The notes under the pieces were generated by a model, which saw only the letters and a program-made list of their open reading frames with translations, was not told the DNA's origin and searched no databases. Shown here piece after piece: positions 1 to 6,740 of a stretch of 10,889 bases of DNA; the stretch's first letter is position 1; every line of letters begins with the position of its first letter. Origin of the DNA: an uncultured Alphaproteobacteria bacterium (GTDB lineage: Bacteria; Pseudomonadota; Alphaproteobacteria; Caulobacterales; Caulobacteraceae); the NCBI GenBank assembly GCA_903928755.1, contig CAIYSH010000167.1, positions 1-10,889 of the forward strand. The letters run 5' to 3'. Made by a program: the position numbers and the translations under genes.

Positions 1-442
1 AGACAGCCTGTTCGCCGGAAGCCTAACCGATAACATAGCGCTTTTCGATGAAAGCATAGACATGGAGCGCGTCGTTACCGCTTCGGTCGCGGCCTCAATC
101 CATGACGATATTTCGCGAATGCCGATGCAGTATGAAACCCTGGTCGGTGATATGGGGTCCACGCTCTCGGGCGGCCAGAAGCAGCGGCTTCTGCTTGCCC
201 GCGCCCTTTATCGCCAGCCTAAAATCCTCATCATGGATGAAGGCACTGCCCATCTCGATACCGCACATGAGCAAGCCGTGAATGCCGCTATCGGCGCAAT
301 GGGCATCACCCGCATCATCATTGCCCACCGTAAGGAAACCATCGCCCAGGCAGGACGCGTGCTGGTTTTGACAGGTGGCAAGCTCCACGATTTGAAGGCC
401 TTGATGGCGAAGCCGCATCTGGCGCAAGGGCGGGACGCATAA
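1..442 (+). CDS. Peptide/bacteriocin ABC exporter, C-terminal part of ATPase domain (5' end outside window)
   Basis: This is the last 146 residues of a larger protein; the reading frame is open from base 2. The visible part is the second half of an ABC nucleotide-binding domain. It starts just after the Q-loop with DSLFAGSL, followed by the signature LSGGQKQ (residues 55-61 of the fragment), Walker B ILIMDE (75-80), D-loop HLD (84-86) and switch histidine H109. The FAGSLTDNI stretch, the MGSTLSGGQKQR stretch and the DEGTAHLD variant of Walker B are typical of CvaB/RaxB-like exporters. These carry an N-terminal C39 peptidase that trims double-glycine leaders while exporting microcins or similar peptides across the inner membrane. 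The peptidase and membrane domains would lie to the left and are not seen. By hand count the GC content is about 57%, lower than in the adjacent ABC gene, and ATA codons occur twice near the left edge, so horizontal acquisition is possible. The family call is good; the exported substrate is unknown. Confidence 0.85.
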   Translation, partial: DSLFAGSLTDNIALFDESIDMERVVTASVAASIHDDISRMPMQYETLVGDMGSTLSGGQKQRLLLARALYRQPKILIMDEGTAHLDTAHEQAVNAAIGAMGITRIIIAHRKETIAQAGRVLVLTGGKLHDLKALMAKPHLAQGRDA

Positions 443-455
443 TCCTAAATGCCCC

Positions 456-2291
456 TCAGACCGTCCGGGTCTGGCGGCGCCAGAGGGCGGCGTACTCTCC
501 GCCCCTGGCCAGGAGGTCGTCGTGGGTTCCGCGTTCGACCACCTTGCCCCGGCGCAGGACGACGATCTGATCGGCGTCGACAATGGTCGACAGGCGGTGG
601 GCGATGACCAGGGTTGTGCGTCCGGTCCGGACCTTGCGAAGGGTCTGCTGGATGGCCTCTTCCGTCGGACCATCGAGGGCACTGGTGGCTTCGTCCAGGA
701 TCAGGAAACGCGGATTGGCCAGCAGGGCGCGGGCTATGCCGACCCGCTGACGCTCACCGCCCGAGAGCTTCAACCCCCGCTCACCGACCATGGTCGCCAG
801 GCCCTGGGGCAGGCTCTCGATGAAGGCCCCAAGTTCCGCAGCGTCCGCCGCAAGCCTTACATCATCCTCGGAGGCGTCTGGCCGGGCGAAGGCGATATTG
901 GCGCGCAGGGTGTCGTTGAACAGGGCCACATCCTGTGGAACAAGTGCAATGGCCCCGCGAAGCTCGGATTGCCGGACCGTTTTCAGATCCAGACCATCAA
1001 TCACCACGCGGCCCGAATTGGGATCCAGCAGACGCAGGGCCAGACGCACGGCCGTGGTTTTGCCCGCCCCCGAGGGACCGACGATCGCCGTCGTGGTGCC
1101 CGGCGGAATGTCGAAACTGACACCTTTCAAGCCTGTGGAGCGGGCGTCATGCTGGAAATCGACCCCCTCAAAGGCGATGGCAGCCCCCTTGCCGCTGGAG
1201 GGCGGCAGGTCGGCGGCGTCGGGCGCATCGACAATGTCCGGTGCGACGGCGGTGAGACCCACCATCTGCTCCATGTCGATGAAGGCCTGCCGGATTTCCC
1301 GATAGTTGAAGCCCAGCATGTTCAGCGGCACATAGAGGCTGGTCAGCAGCAGGATGGCCGTGGTGACGTCGCCAATCCGCATGCGGCCATGCAGAACCTC
1401 GATCCCGGCCAGCACGGTCATGATGGCCAGACCGATGTTCAGGATCACCGCCTGAACCGCGTTCAACAGGGAAAGCGATGTATTGGCCTGGACCGAGGCC
1501 TTCACATAGCGGCCCATGGCGTCCTGGTAGCGCACCACCGTGCGGCCTTCGGACCCGAAGGTCTTGATTGCCTCGTAATTGATCATGGCATCCACCGACA
1601 GACCCGCGGCCCGGCTGTCAGCCTCATTCAGCTCGCGCCTGTGGCTGAGGCGCCAGTCGGTGATCCGGAAAGTCAGAACCGTGTAGATGACGATGGTTAC
1701 GAGCGCAGTCGCAGCAAACCGCCAGTCCAGCTTCAGCGCCATGACCGCCATGGCCAGGACCAGCTCCACCGCCGTCGGCCCCAGGCTGAACACCACACTG
1801 CGGATCAGGAAGTCTGTAGACCGCGACCCACGGTCAATGATCCGCGCCAGGGTGCCGGTCTGCTTGCTCTGGTGAAAATCGAGGGAGAGGCCCAGGGTAT
1901 GGCCAAAGGCCTCCACCGCCGCCTTGGCCATGGTGGCCTGGGAGACGGGTGTGAATATGGCCTCCCGGGCGAAGGGGGCACAGGCCGAAATCAGCCGCAG
2001 GGCCGCGAAAGCCAGGGCCAGGCCGACAAAATTCAGGCCCAGCGCAACCCCCGATGTCGCGACGGGCGACAGGGAATTGATCCCCTCCCCCAGCATGACC
2101 GGTGCCCAGACCCCGGCCAGCTTGCCGGCGAAAACCAGACCCAGCGCTGACGGGATCCGCCATTTCAGGCCAGGCGCACCGCTGCGCATCACCAGACGGC
2201 CAAGGTCGGCCATGGATCTCCAGAAGCTGAAACGGACCCCGGCCGGGGCCACGGCGCCGCCCATGCGCCCGGACGCGTGATGAAAGCTCAT
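456..2291 (-). CDS. Atm1/HMT1-type ABC exporter (fused membrane and ATPase domains)
   Basis: This 611-residue half-transporter has its membrane domain fused ahead of its ATPase and would work as a homodimer in the inner membrane. Roughly residues 45-340 form the six-helix exporter domain. The stretches DFHQSKQTGTLARIIDRGS (138-156) and GFNYREIRQAFIDMEQM (327-343) are hallmarks of the Atm1/HMT1 family, whose members export glutathione-linked sulfur compounds or metal-glutathione conjugates. The ATPase domain is complete: Walker A GPSGAGKTT (405-413), Q-loop Q453, signature LSGGERQ (509-515), Walker B FLILDEATSALD (529-540) and switch histidine H565. Its start codon overlaps the stop of the upstream lipoprotein gene in an ATGA, so the two are probably translated together. 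Alphaproteobacteria often carry several Atm1 relatives, so this may be a metal or xenobiotic conjugate exporter rather than the one serving iron-sulfur proteins. Family confidence is high; the substrate is inferred from the family only. Confidence 0.88.
   Translation of the reverse strand: MSFHHASGRMGGAVAPAGVRFSFWRSMADLGRLVMRSGAPGLKWRIPSALGLVFAGKLAGVWAPVMLGEGINSLSPVATSGVALGLNFVGLALAFAALRLISACAPFAREAIFTPVSQATMAKAAVEAFGHTLGLSLDFHQSKQTGTLARIIDRGSRSTDFLIRSVVFSLGPTAVELVLAMAVMALKLDWRFAATALVTIVIYTVLTFRITDWRLSHRRELNEADSRAAGLSVDAMINYEAIKTFGSEGRTVVRYQDAMGRYVKASVQANTSLSLLNAVQAVILNIGLAIMTVLAGIEVLHGRMRIGDVTTAILLLTSLYVPLNMLGFNYREIRQAFIDMEQMVGLTAVAPDIVDAPDAADLPPSSGKGAAIAFEGVDFQHDARSTGLKGVSFDIPPGTTTAIVGPSGAGKTTAVRLALRLLDPNSGRVVIDGLDLKTVRQSELRGAIALVPQDVALFNDTLRANIAFARPDASEDDVRLAADAAELGAFIESLPQGLATMVGERGLKLSGGERQRVGIARALLANPRFLILDEATSALDGPTEEAIQQTLRKVRTGRTTLVIAHRLSTIVDADQIVVLRRGKVVERGTHDDLLARGGEYAALWRRQTRTV
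457..473. terminator. Possible bidirectional hairpin between convergent ABC genes
   Basis: CAGACC (457-462) and GGTCTG (468-473) form a perfect 6-base inverted repeat around a 5-base loop. It lies 14 bases after the plus-strand exporter gene, and its outer end coincides with the stop codon of the minus-strand exporter. No run of T follows on either strand, so it is at best a weak or factor-assisted terminator. It also encodes the last residues of the minus-strand gene. Confidence 0.25.
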
Positions 2292-3085
2292 GGCACCCCG
2301 GGGTCCTGTCCATAGATCCAGGTGGTCTGCTCACCCCCGCCCGGCGTCATCCAGTCGACCTTCAGATCGCGCCCCACACGTGTCGTCCGATAGGGGCCTG
2401 ACGTCAGGGGGGTGGCGCGGTCGATATCCAGGTTCAGGCTCATATTCATGGAGTCCCCAAAGACCTTCAGGCTGTGTTTTCCCGGATTGACCGGACCTGT
2501 GAGCGCCAGGACAAACCGGCCCTGCGCATCTGCCCGGCCTTCGCCCAGCTTGTCGCCATCCAGCCTGACACTGGTTTTCGTGCCGGCCGGACAGAAGCCG
2601 GAGACAACGGCACCACCCTCATGGTCAATATCCAGGGCCGTGACCCGGGCTGGTGTGCTTGCTGCCAGAACCATGGCCCCCGCACCGGACCGAAGGACCA
2701 CCCCGAGGCCATCCGGCGTCACCAGCAGATAGCCGGAGGCCTGAAGGACCCGGCCTGAGACAACCTCGGACACGCCATACATCTCGGCCTGCGCCGAGGG
2801 CGGCAGACGGACCCGCCAATGTCCGGACGACTCTGCGGTCGTGCTGGCAACCCGGCCTGAAGGCCTGGAGATCCGCACTTCGGCACGGTCTGAGGCGGTC
2901 CCGGCAATCTCGATCTGTCCTGCAAGAATTCGCACCGATGTGACCTGCGGCGGGGCCCGGTAATCAATTTCCGTGGCGGGTCTGGAAGCTGTCCCCGGGG
3001 CAGTGGCCGACGGACGACTGCAGCCCGCCGAGACCAACAGGATTGCCACAGCAAGGAATGCGGAGGAATATGGCTTCTGGCGCAC
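2288..3085 (-). CDS. Probable lipoprotein with two Ig-like repeats, unknown function
   Basis: I do not recognise this 265-residue protein by name. From the GTG start at 3085 the N-terminus reads as a lipoprotein signal: a short basic start (RQK), a hydrophobic stretch of about 12 residues, then SAGC with the lipid-acceptor Cys at 22. The -3 position is Ser rather than Leu, so the lipobox is slightly imperfect. Serine after the Cys suggests outer-membrane sorting if general rules hold. After a Pro/Thr/Ala-rich linker come two beta-rich stretches resembling bacterial Ig-like modules, roughly residues 43-90 and 150-215. Each has a G-x-A/S...G-x-W/F-type strand pattern, for example SSGHWRVRL and AQGRFVLALTG. 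The reading frame stays open to ATG codons at 3181 and 3202, but those starts would put 39-60 extra residues before the signal and overlap the divergent gene. A GGAG lies about 13 bases upstream of the GTG, which is long. The ATGA overlap with the Atm1-type exporter suggests a shared envelope role, which is inference. Confidence 0.7.
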   Translation of the reverse strand: MRQKPYSSAFLAVAILLVSAGCSRPSATAPGTASRPATEIDYRAPPQVTSVRILAGQIEIAGTASDRAEVRISRPSGRVASTTAESSGHWRVRLPPSAQAEMYGVSEVVSGRVLQASGYLLVTPDGLGVVLRSGAGAMVLAASTPARVTALDIDHEGGAVVSGFCPAGTKTSVRLDGDKLGEGRADAQGRFVLALTGPVNPGKHSLKVFGDSMNMSLNLDIDRATPLTSGPYRTTRVGRDLKVDWMTPGGGEQTTWIYGQDPGVP

Positions 3086-3108
3086 GGTTTGGTCGAAACT
3101 CCATCCGG

Positions 3109-3137
3109 TTGAGTCAGGTTGCGCCGTCCGCAGATAC
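3109..3137 (+). promoter_or_regulatory. Candidate housekeeping promoter for the LOG-family gene
   Basis: TTGAGT (3109-3114), a 17-base spacer and AGATAC (3132-3137) approximate a sigma-70-class promoter. It lies about 43 bases upstream of the LOG-family start codon, within the short divergent gap. The -10 match is weak, and this is pattern reading only. Confidence 0.3.
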
Positions 3138-3179
3138 AGCGAGCCCTGTTCCTTCTTAGAGCATTTTGCGGAGCATCCC

Positions 3180-3779
3180 ATGGGGCAATCACCTCGGTCC
3201 ATTTCCTCTGTCTGCGTCTTCTGCGGCGCGTCCGGTGAGGCCGCACCAGACCTGCTCGATGCCGCAGCCCGACTGGGACAGGCCCTGGCCGCCGCAGATT
3301 TGAAACTGATCTATGGCGGTGGTGGCGTTGGCCTCATGGGGGCCTGCGCCCTGGCAGCCCACGAGGCTGGCGGCAAGGTGCTGGGCATCATTCCTCATTT
3401 CCTGAAGGTGCGGGAACAGCGCCTGGACGTGGTCGAAACCATCGTTGTGGAGTCGATGCACGAACGGAAGATGCAGTTGTTTGACCGGTCTGATGCCTTC
3501 ATCGTCCTGCCAGGCGGCATAGGCACCCTGGAGGAAATTGTCGAACTCCTGTCCTGGCGGCGCCTCGACCTGCATGCCAAGCCTGTCGTCTTCTACAATG
3601 TCGACGGCTTCTGGGAGCCGCTCTTTGCCCTGTTCCAGCACACGGTTGATGCCAAGTTGACGCCACCGGACTTCATGCAGAGCTGGACCACCGCCGATAC
3701 GGTCGACGCCATCCTGCCGGCGCTGTTGTCTGCCCTGCCGGCCCCCGACAGCGATCCCGGGATCAATGAAAAAGCCTAG
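3180..3779 (+). CDS. LOG-family protein (TIGR00730; cytokinin riboside 5'-monophosphate phosphoribohydrolase type)
   Basis: This is a 199-residue Rossmann-fold protein of the LOG family, formerly mis-annotated as lysine decarboxylase. Characterised members hydrolyse nucleoside 5'-monophosphates to free base plus ribose 5-phosphate. The diagnostic motif PGGIGTLEE is at residues 111-119, and the upstream catalytic and phosphate-binding elements are present: VCVFCGAS (11-18), IYGGGGVGLMGA (44-55) and SMHERK (92-97). Length matches the family. The start at 3180 is chosen because GGAG (3170-3173) sits 6 bases before the ATG and the protein then begins with the family's usual short leader. The frame is open back to 2973, but the extra 69 residues look unrelated and would run across the lipoprotein's start. 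It is divergent from the lipoprotein gene and convergent with nadE, with no intergenic space at its 3' end. In bacteria the usual role is probably nucleotide salvage or housekeeping rather than hormone synthesis. Confidence 0.9.
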   Translation: MGQSPRSISSVCVFCGASGEAAPDLLDAAARLGQALAAADLKLIYGGGGVGLMGACALAAHEAGGKVLGIIPHFLKVREQRLDVVETIVVESMHERKMQLFDRSDAFIVLPGGIGTLEEIVELLSWRRLDLHAKPVVFYNVDGFWEPLFALFQHTVDAKLTPPDFMQSWTTADTVDAILPALLSALPAPDSDPGINEKA

Positions 3780-5437
3780 CTTACCTGGTCCCGGAAACCG
3801 TTGACGATGGGATAGCGGCGATCCCGGCCAAAGGCCCTCGGCCCGATCTTCACCCCGGGCGCCGCCTGACGTCGCTTGTATTCCGAATTGTAGAGCAGAC
3901 GCTGGACCCGCTCGACCGTTTCCGGCGCATGGCCCCGGGCGACGATCTCATCAAGGGTCGCTTCCTCTTCGACCAGCCCGTGAAGGATGGCGTCAAGTTC
4001 AGCGTATTCCGGCAGACTGTCCTGGTCCTTCTGGTCAGGGCGCAGCTCTGCCGAAGGTGCCTTGGTCAGGATTCGCCGGGGAATGGGATCCTCGGCGACC
4101 CCGAAGGGATTATTGGCATTACGCCATTCACAGACCCCATAGACATCAGTCTTGTAGACATCCTTCAGGACATTATAGCCGCCACACATGTCGCCATAGA
4201 GGGTGGCATAACCCACCGCCATCTCGCTCTTGTTGCCGGTGGTCAGCAGCATGAGGCCCAGCTTGTTGGACAAGGCCATGAGTGACAGGCCCCGGGTGCG
4301 GGCCTGGATGTTTTCTTCGGTAAGGTCGGGTGCCTTGCCTTCGTAAAGCGGGGTAAGCATTTCGGCAAAGGCGTCAACCGCCGGGGAAATGGCGATCTCA
4401 TCCAGACGCACACCGAGGCGGCGGGCGCACCCTTCGGCATCCTCAAGACTGTCACGACTGGTATAACGTGACGGCAGCATGAAGCAGCGCACCCTGTCGG
4501 GGCCAAGGGCATCAGCAGCAACCACGGCAACAATGGCAGAGTCCACGCCGCCGGAGAGACCAAGCAGCACGCCGGGGAATCCGGACTTGTCCACATAGTC
4601 CCGCAGGCCCAGCACCATGGCGTGGTAGACCTCGCCATAGCCGGTCAGCCATTCCGCCATGGGTGCATCGCTCAGCGTCCAGCCGTCTGATCGGCGGGTC
4701 CAGGTGGTCAAGGCCAGAGCCTCTTCGAACATCGGCAGGCGCATGACGGTTTCGCCCCTGGCGGAAACCGCGAAGGAGCCGCCATCGAACACCAGCTCGT
4801 CCTGCCCCCCCACCTGATTGACATAGAGCAGGGGCAGACCGGTTTCAGCGACCCGGGCACGGGCGACGTCCATCCGCTCTGTATCCGCCATCCGGCGATA
4901 GGGCGAACCATTGGGGGTCACCAGGATTTCAGCGCCCTGGGCCTTCAAGGCCGCACAGACCCCCTGGCCCCAGATATCCTCACAGATCGGGGTTCCGATC
5001 CGGACGCCCTTCCAGGTAAAAACGCTCGGACCCTCGCCGGGTTCGAACACCCGCTTTTCATCGAAAACGCCGTAATTGGGCAGGTCGCACTTGAAGGCCA
5101 GCCCCCTGACCTCGCCGCCCGCCAGAAAGGCCAGGGCATTCCTGGGTCTGCGGCCAGGGGCCTCAGGTGGCCAGATGACCCCGATCAGGGCGGCGAAATC
5201 CTCATTCGTCTCCCTTGCCAGGCGCTCGATGGCGGCCTTGCCGGCGCCCCAGAAGGCAGGCTTCAGGGACAGATCCTCGGGGGGATAGCCATTGAGGAAC
5301 AGCTCGGTGAAGACCGCAAGGTCCGCGCCGGCGTCCCTGGCCTGCACCATGCGGTCCCTGGCGAGGGCCTCATTGCTGGCAATGGCCCCCAGGGTCGGAT
5401 TTGCCTGGATGGCAGCGATGACAAGTCGATCAGTCAT
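3776..5437 (-). CDS. nadE: Glutamine-dependent NAD+ synthetase
   Basis: This 553-residue two-domain enzyme makes NAD+ from nicotinic acid adenine dinucleotide, ATP and glutamine, the last step of cytoplasmic NAD biosynthesis. The N-terminal nitrilase-type glutaminase (about 1-250) shows the expected triad: E45 in FTELFLNGYPPEDL, K117 in FKCDLPNYGVFDE and C152 in ICEDIWG. The C-terminal synthetase domain (about 265-553) has the ATP-pyrophosphatase loop SGGVDS (295-300), ENIQARTRG (375-383) and TTGNKSE (399-405). Domain order and length are those of the bacterial glutamine-using form rather than the short ammonia-only NadE. The start codon lies 8 bases inside the end of the aminotransferase gene, so translational coupling is likely. 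The stop codon shares CTAG with the convergent LOG-family gene. Confidence 0.96.
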   Translation of the reverse strand: MTDRLVIAAIQANPTLGAIASNEALARDRMVQARDAGADLAVFTELFLNGYPPEDLSLKPAFWGAGKAAIERLARETNEDFAALIGVIWPPEAPGRRPRNALAFLAGGEVRGLAFKCDLPNYGVFDEKRVFEPGEGPSVFTWKGVRIGTPICEDIWGQGVCAALKAQGAEILVTPNGSPYRRMADTERMDVARARVAETGLPLLYVNQVGGQDELVFDGGSFAVSARGETVMRLPMFEEALALTTWTRRSDGWTLSDAPMAEWLTGYGEVYHAMVLGLRDYVDKSGFPGVLLGLSGGVDSAIVAVVAADALGPDRVRCFMLPSRYTSRDSLEDAEGCARRLGVRLDEIAISPAVDAFAEMLTPLYEGKAPDLTEENIQARTRGLSLMALSNKLGLMLLTTGNKSEMAVGYATLYGDMCGGYNVLKDVYKTDVYGVCEWRNANNPFGVAEDPIPRRILTKAPSAELRPDQKDQDSLPEYAELDAILHGLVEEEATLDEIVARGHAPETVERVQRLLYNSEYKRRQAAPGVKIGPRAFGRDRRYPIVNGFRDQVS

Positions 5438-6611
5438 GGTGCGGGTTTAACCTTGGCGAAAGCGCATCGCCAGAGGCAATGGGCGTCCGGGCTGCAAACC
5501 AGGGTTGGAGACGCGAAAGGGCCTCGCGGATTTCAGCTGTCGAGACGGCAAAACTCAACCGGATGAACCTGTGACCTTCTACCGGATCGAAATCGATGCC
5601 GGGGGCCGTGGCGACACCCGTATCTTCAAGCAGTTGCCGACAGAAACCCATACTGTCATCCGTCAGGTGTCCGACATCGGCATAGACATAGAATGCCCCA
5701 TCCGGCGGCGCGATCCGCGCAAGACCCAGGCTCGGCAGGGCCTCAAGGATCAAGGCCCGATTGGTGCGGTAAACCGCGACATGACCTTCCAGCTCCTCGC
5801 GGCAATCCATGGCCACCAGACCCGCATGCTGGCTGAGGGAGGGCGGGGTGAGGAAAAGATTGCTCATGAAGGCCCGGGTCCGCTCGACCAGGTCCAGCGG
5901 TGCGATCACCCAGCCCAGACGCCAGGCTACCATACTGAAATATTTGGAAAAACTGTTGACCACAAAAGCATCACGGTCAAACTCAAGGATCGAGTGGGCC
6001 CGATCCCCATAGCTCAGGCCGTGATAGATTTCATCGGAAACGATGCCGATCTTCCGCTCACGACAGACCGTCGCCAGTCGTTCGAGCTCCGGCCCGGGAA
6101 TGATCGTGCCGGTGGGGTTTGCCGGACTGGCCAGAATGATACCCGCCGGCGCCGGATCAAGCGCCGCAAGATGATCTGCGTTCAACTGGAACCTGTCGGC
6201 CGGGCCGCAGGCAATTTCATGAGGTTCGAGGTGCAGAGCCTTGATCGTATTGCGATAAGCCACATAACCGGGACGCGCCAGGGCGATACGGTCGCCCTTG
6301 TTGAACCGGGCTGACAGGGCCAGAACCAGGGCCGGAGATGCCCCATTGGTCAGGATGACCTGGCGAGGCTCAAGCACCACGCCATAGGTTTGGGCATAAT
6401 GCTGCACGATCCTCTGCTTCAGGGGCTGGCTTTCCCAATAGCCCATGGGATCGGCGTCAAGGACACGGTGGGCTTCGGCGATGGCAGCGGCTGGTGCCCC
6501 CGTGGAGGGCTGGCCAAACTCCATATGCAGGATCGAGCGGCCTTCGGCCTTCAGCCTGTGCGCAAGGCCGCTGATGGCCATTGCGTGAAACGGATCAATC
6601 TGGACCGCCAT
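5430..6611 (-). CDS. PLP-dependent class I/II aminotransferase
   Basis: This is a 393-residue fold-type I aminotransferase of the aspartate aminotransferase superfamily. Visible cofactor residues, numbered from the chosen start, are N165 in SPANPTG, D193 and Y196 in SDEIYHG, the Schiff-base lysine K223 in SFSKYFSM, and R231 in AWRLGW. R351 in FIRLSFA is the likely binder of the substrate alpha-carboxylate. The substrate cannot be fixed from these motifs; aspartate, aromatic or branched-chain amino acids are all possible. The start at 6611 is preferred because GAGGG lies about 4-8 bases upstream and the protein then begins MAVQIDPFHAM, as in relatives. The frame stays open to 6683, but the added 24 residues have no family character. 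The gene overlaps nadE by 8 bases, forming a two-gene unit. A perfect FNR/FixK-like box lies 89-102 bases upstream. Confidence 0.9.
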   Translation of the reverse strand: MAVQIDPFHAMAISGLAHRLKAEGRSILHMEFGQPSTGAPAAAIAEAHRVLDADPMGYWESQPLKQRIVQHYAQTYGVVLEPRQVILTNGASPALVLALSARFNKGDRIALARPGYVAYRNTIKALHLEPHEIACGPADRFQLNADHLAALDPAPAGIILASPANPTGTIIPGPELERLATVCRERKIGIVSDEIYHGLSYGDRAHSILEFDRDAFVVNSFSKYFSMVAWRLGWVIAPLDLVERTRAFMSNLFLTPPSLSQHAGLVAMDCREELEGHVAVYRTNRALILEALPSLGLARIAPPDGAFYVYADVGHLTDDSMGFCRQLLEDTGVATAPGIDFDPVEGHRFIRLSFAVSTAEIREALSRLQPWFAARTPIASGDALSPRLNPHHD

Positions 6612-6650
6612 GATCCCTCGCCAGAACAGGCACAACACGCCTGTCCGGGG

Positions 6651-6656
6651 TTTAGA
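6651..6656 (-). promoter_or_regulatory. Possible -10 element for the aminotransferase-nadE unit
   Basis: Read on the minus strand, TCTAAA resembles the alphaproteobacterial -10 core (GCTANA type). It would place transcription start near 6644, about 33 bases before the aminotransferase ATG. The hexamer about 17 bases upstream (TGTGGC) is a poor -35, as expected for an activator-dependent promoter. The FNR/FixK-like box would then be centred about 62 bases upstream of the start site. Confidence 0.25.
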
Positions 6657-6699
6657 CGGCTTCGCGTCCGTCCGCCACACCACCGTGAAAGGCAGGAAC

Positions 6700-6713
6700 T
6701 TGATTCACATCAA
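6700..6713. promoter_or_regulatory. FNR/FixK-type box (TTGAT-N4-ATCAA)
   Basis: TTGATTCACATCAA matches every fixed base of the FNR/FixK recognition consensus TTGAT-N4-ATCAA, and the palindrome extends by one more pair (C6699/G6714). It lies between dksA and the aminotransferase gene. Because dksA ends just upstream, the only gene it can plausibly control from a promoter position is the aminotransferase-nadE unit. Caulobacter FixK uses this type of site under low oxygen. Binding by an FNR/CRP-family regulator here is inferred from the sequence alone. Confidence 0.5.
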
Positions 6714-6728
6714 GGCGGGGCCCCCGCC
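6714..6728 (-). terminator. GC-rich hairpin after dksA
   Basis: On the minus strand, GGCGGG and CCCGCC-type arms form a 6-base all-GC stem with a 3-base loop, 12 bases beyond the dksA stop codon. It is followed by TTGATG rather than a T run, so it is not a canonical intrinsic terminator. It could protect the 3' end or slow polymerase, and it directly abuts the FNR/FixK-like box. Confidence 0.3.
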
Positions 6729-6740
6729 CCCCTGCCAGCA

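Noticed and set aside
522..2150. 542-codon open frame on the plus strand, opposite the Atm1-type exporter
   Set aside because: It is the antisense shadow of a gene with all ABC motifs intact; the translation is rich in Gly/Arg/Gln/His with no recognisable domain, as expected for opposite-strand frames in GC-rich DNA.
2973..3179. Longer N-terminus for the LOG-family protein
   Set aside because: The added 69 residues do not resemble the family and would overlap the divergent lipoprotein start; the ATG at 3180 has a well-spaced GGAG.
5505..6314. 269-codon plus-strand frame opposite the aminotransferase
   Set aside because: It lies entirely within a gene with all PLP residues in place and shows no domain or ribosome site.
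6714..6728. Canonical intrinsic terminator for dksA
   Set aside because: The stem is GC-rich but followed by TTGATG rather than T residues, so it is kept only as a low-confidence feature.
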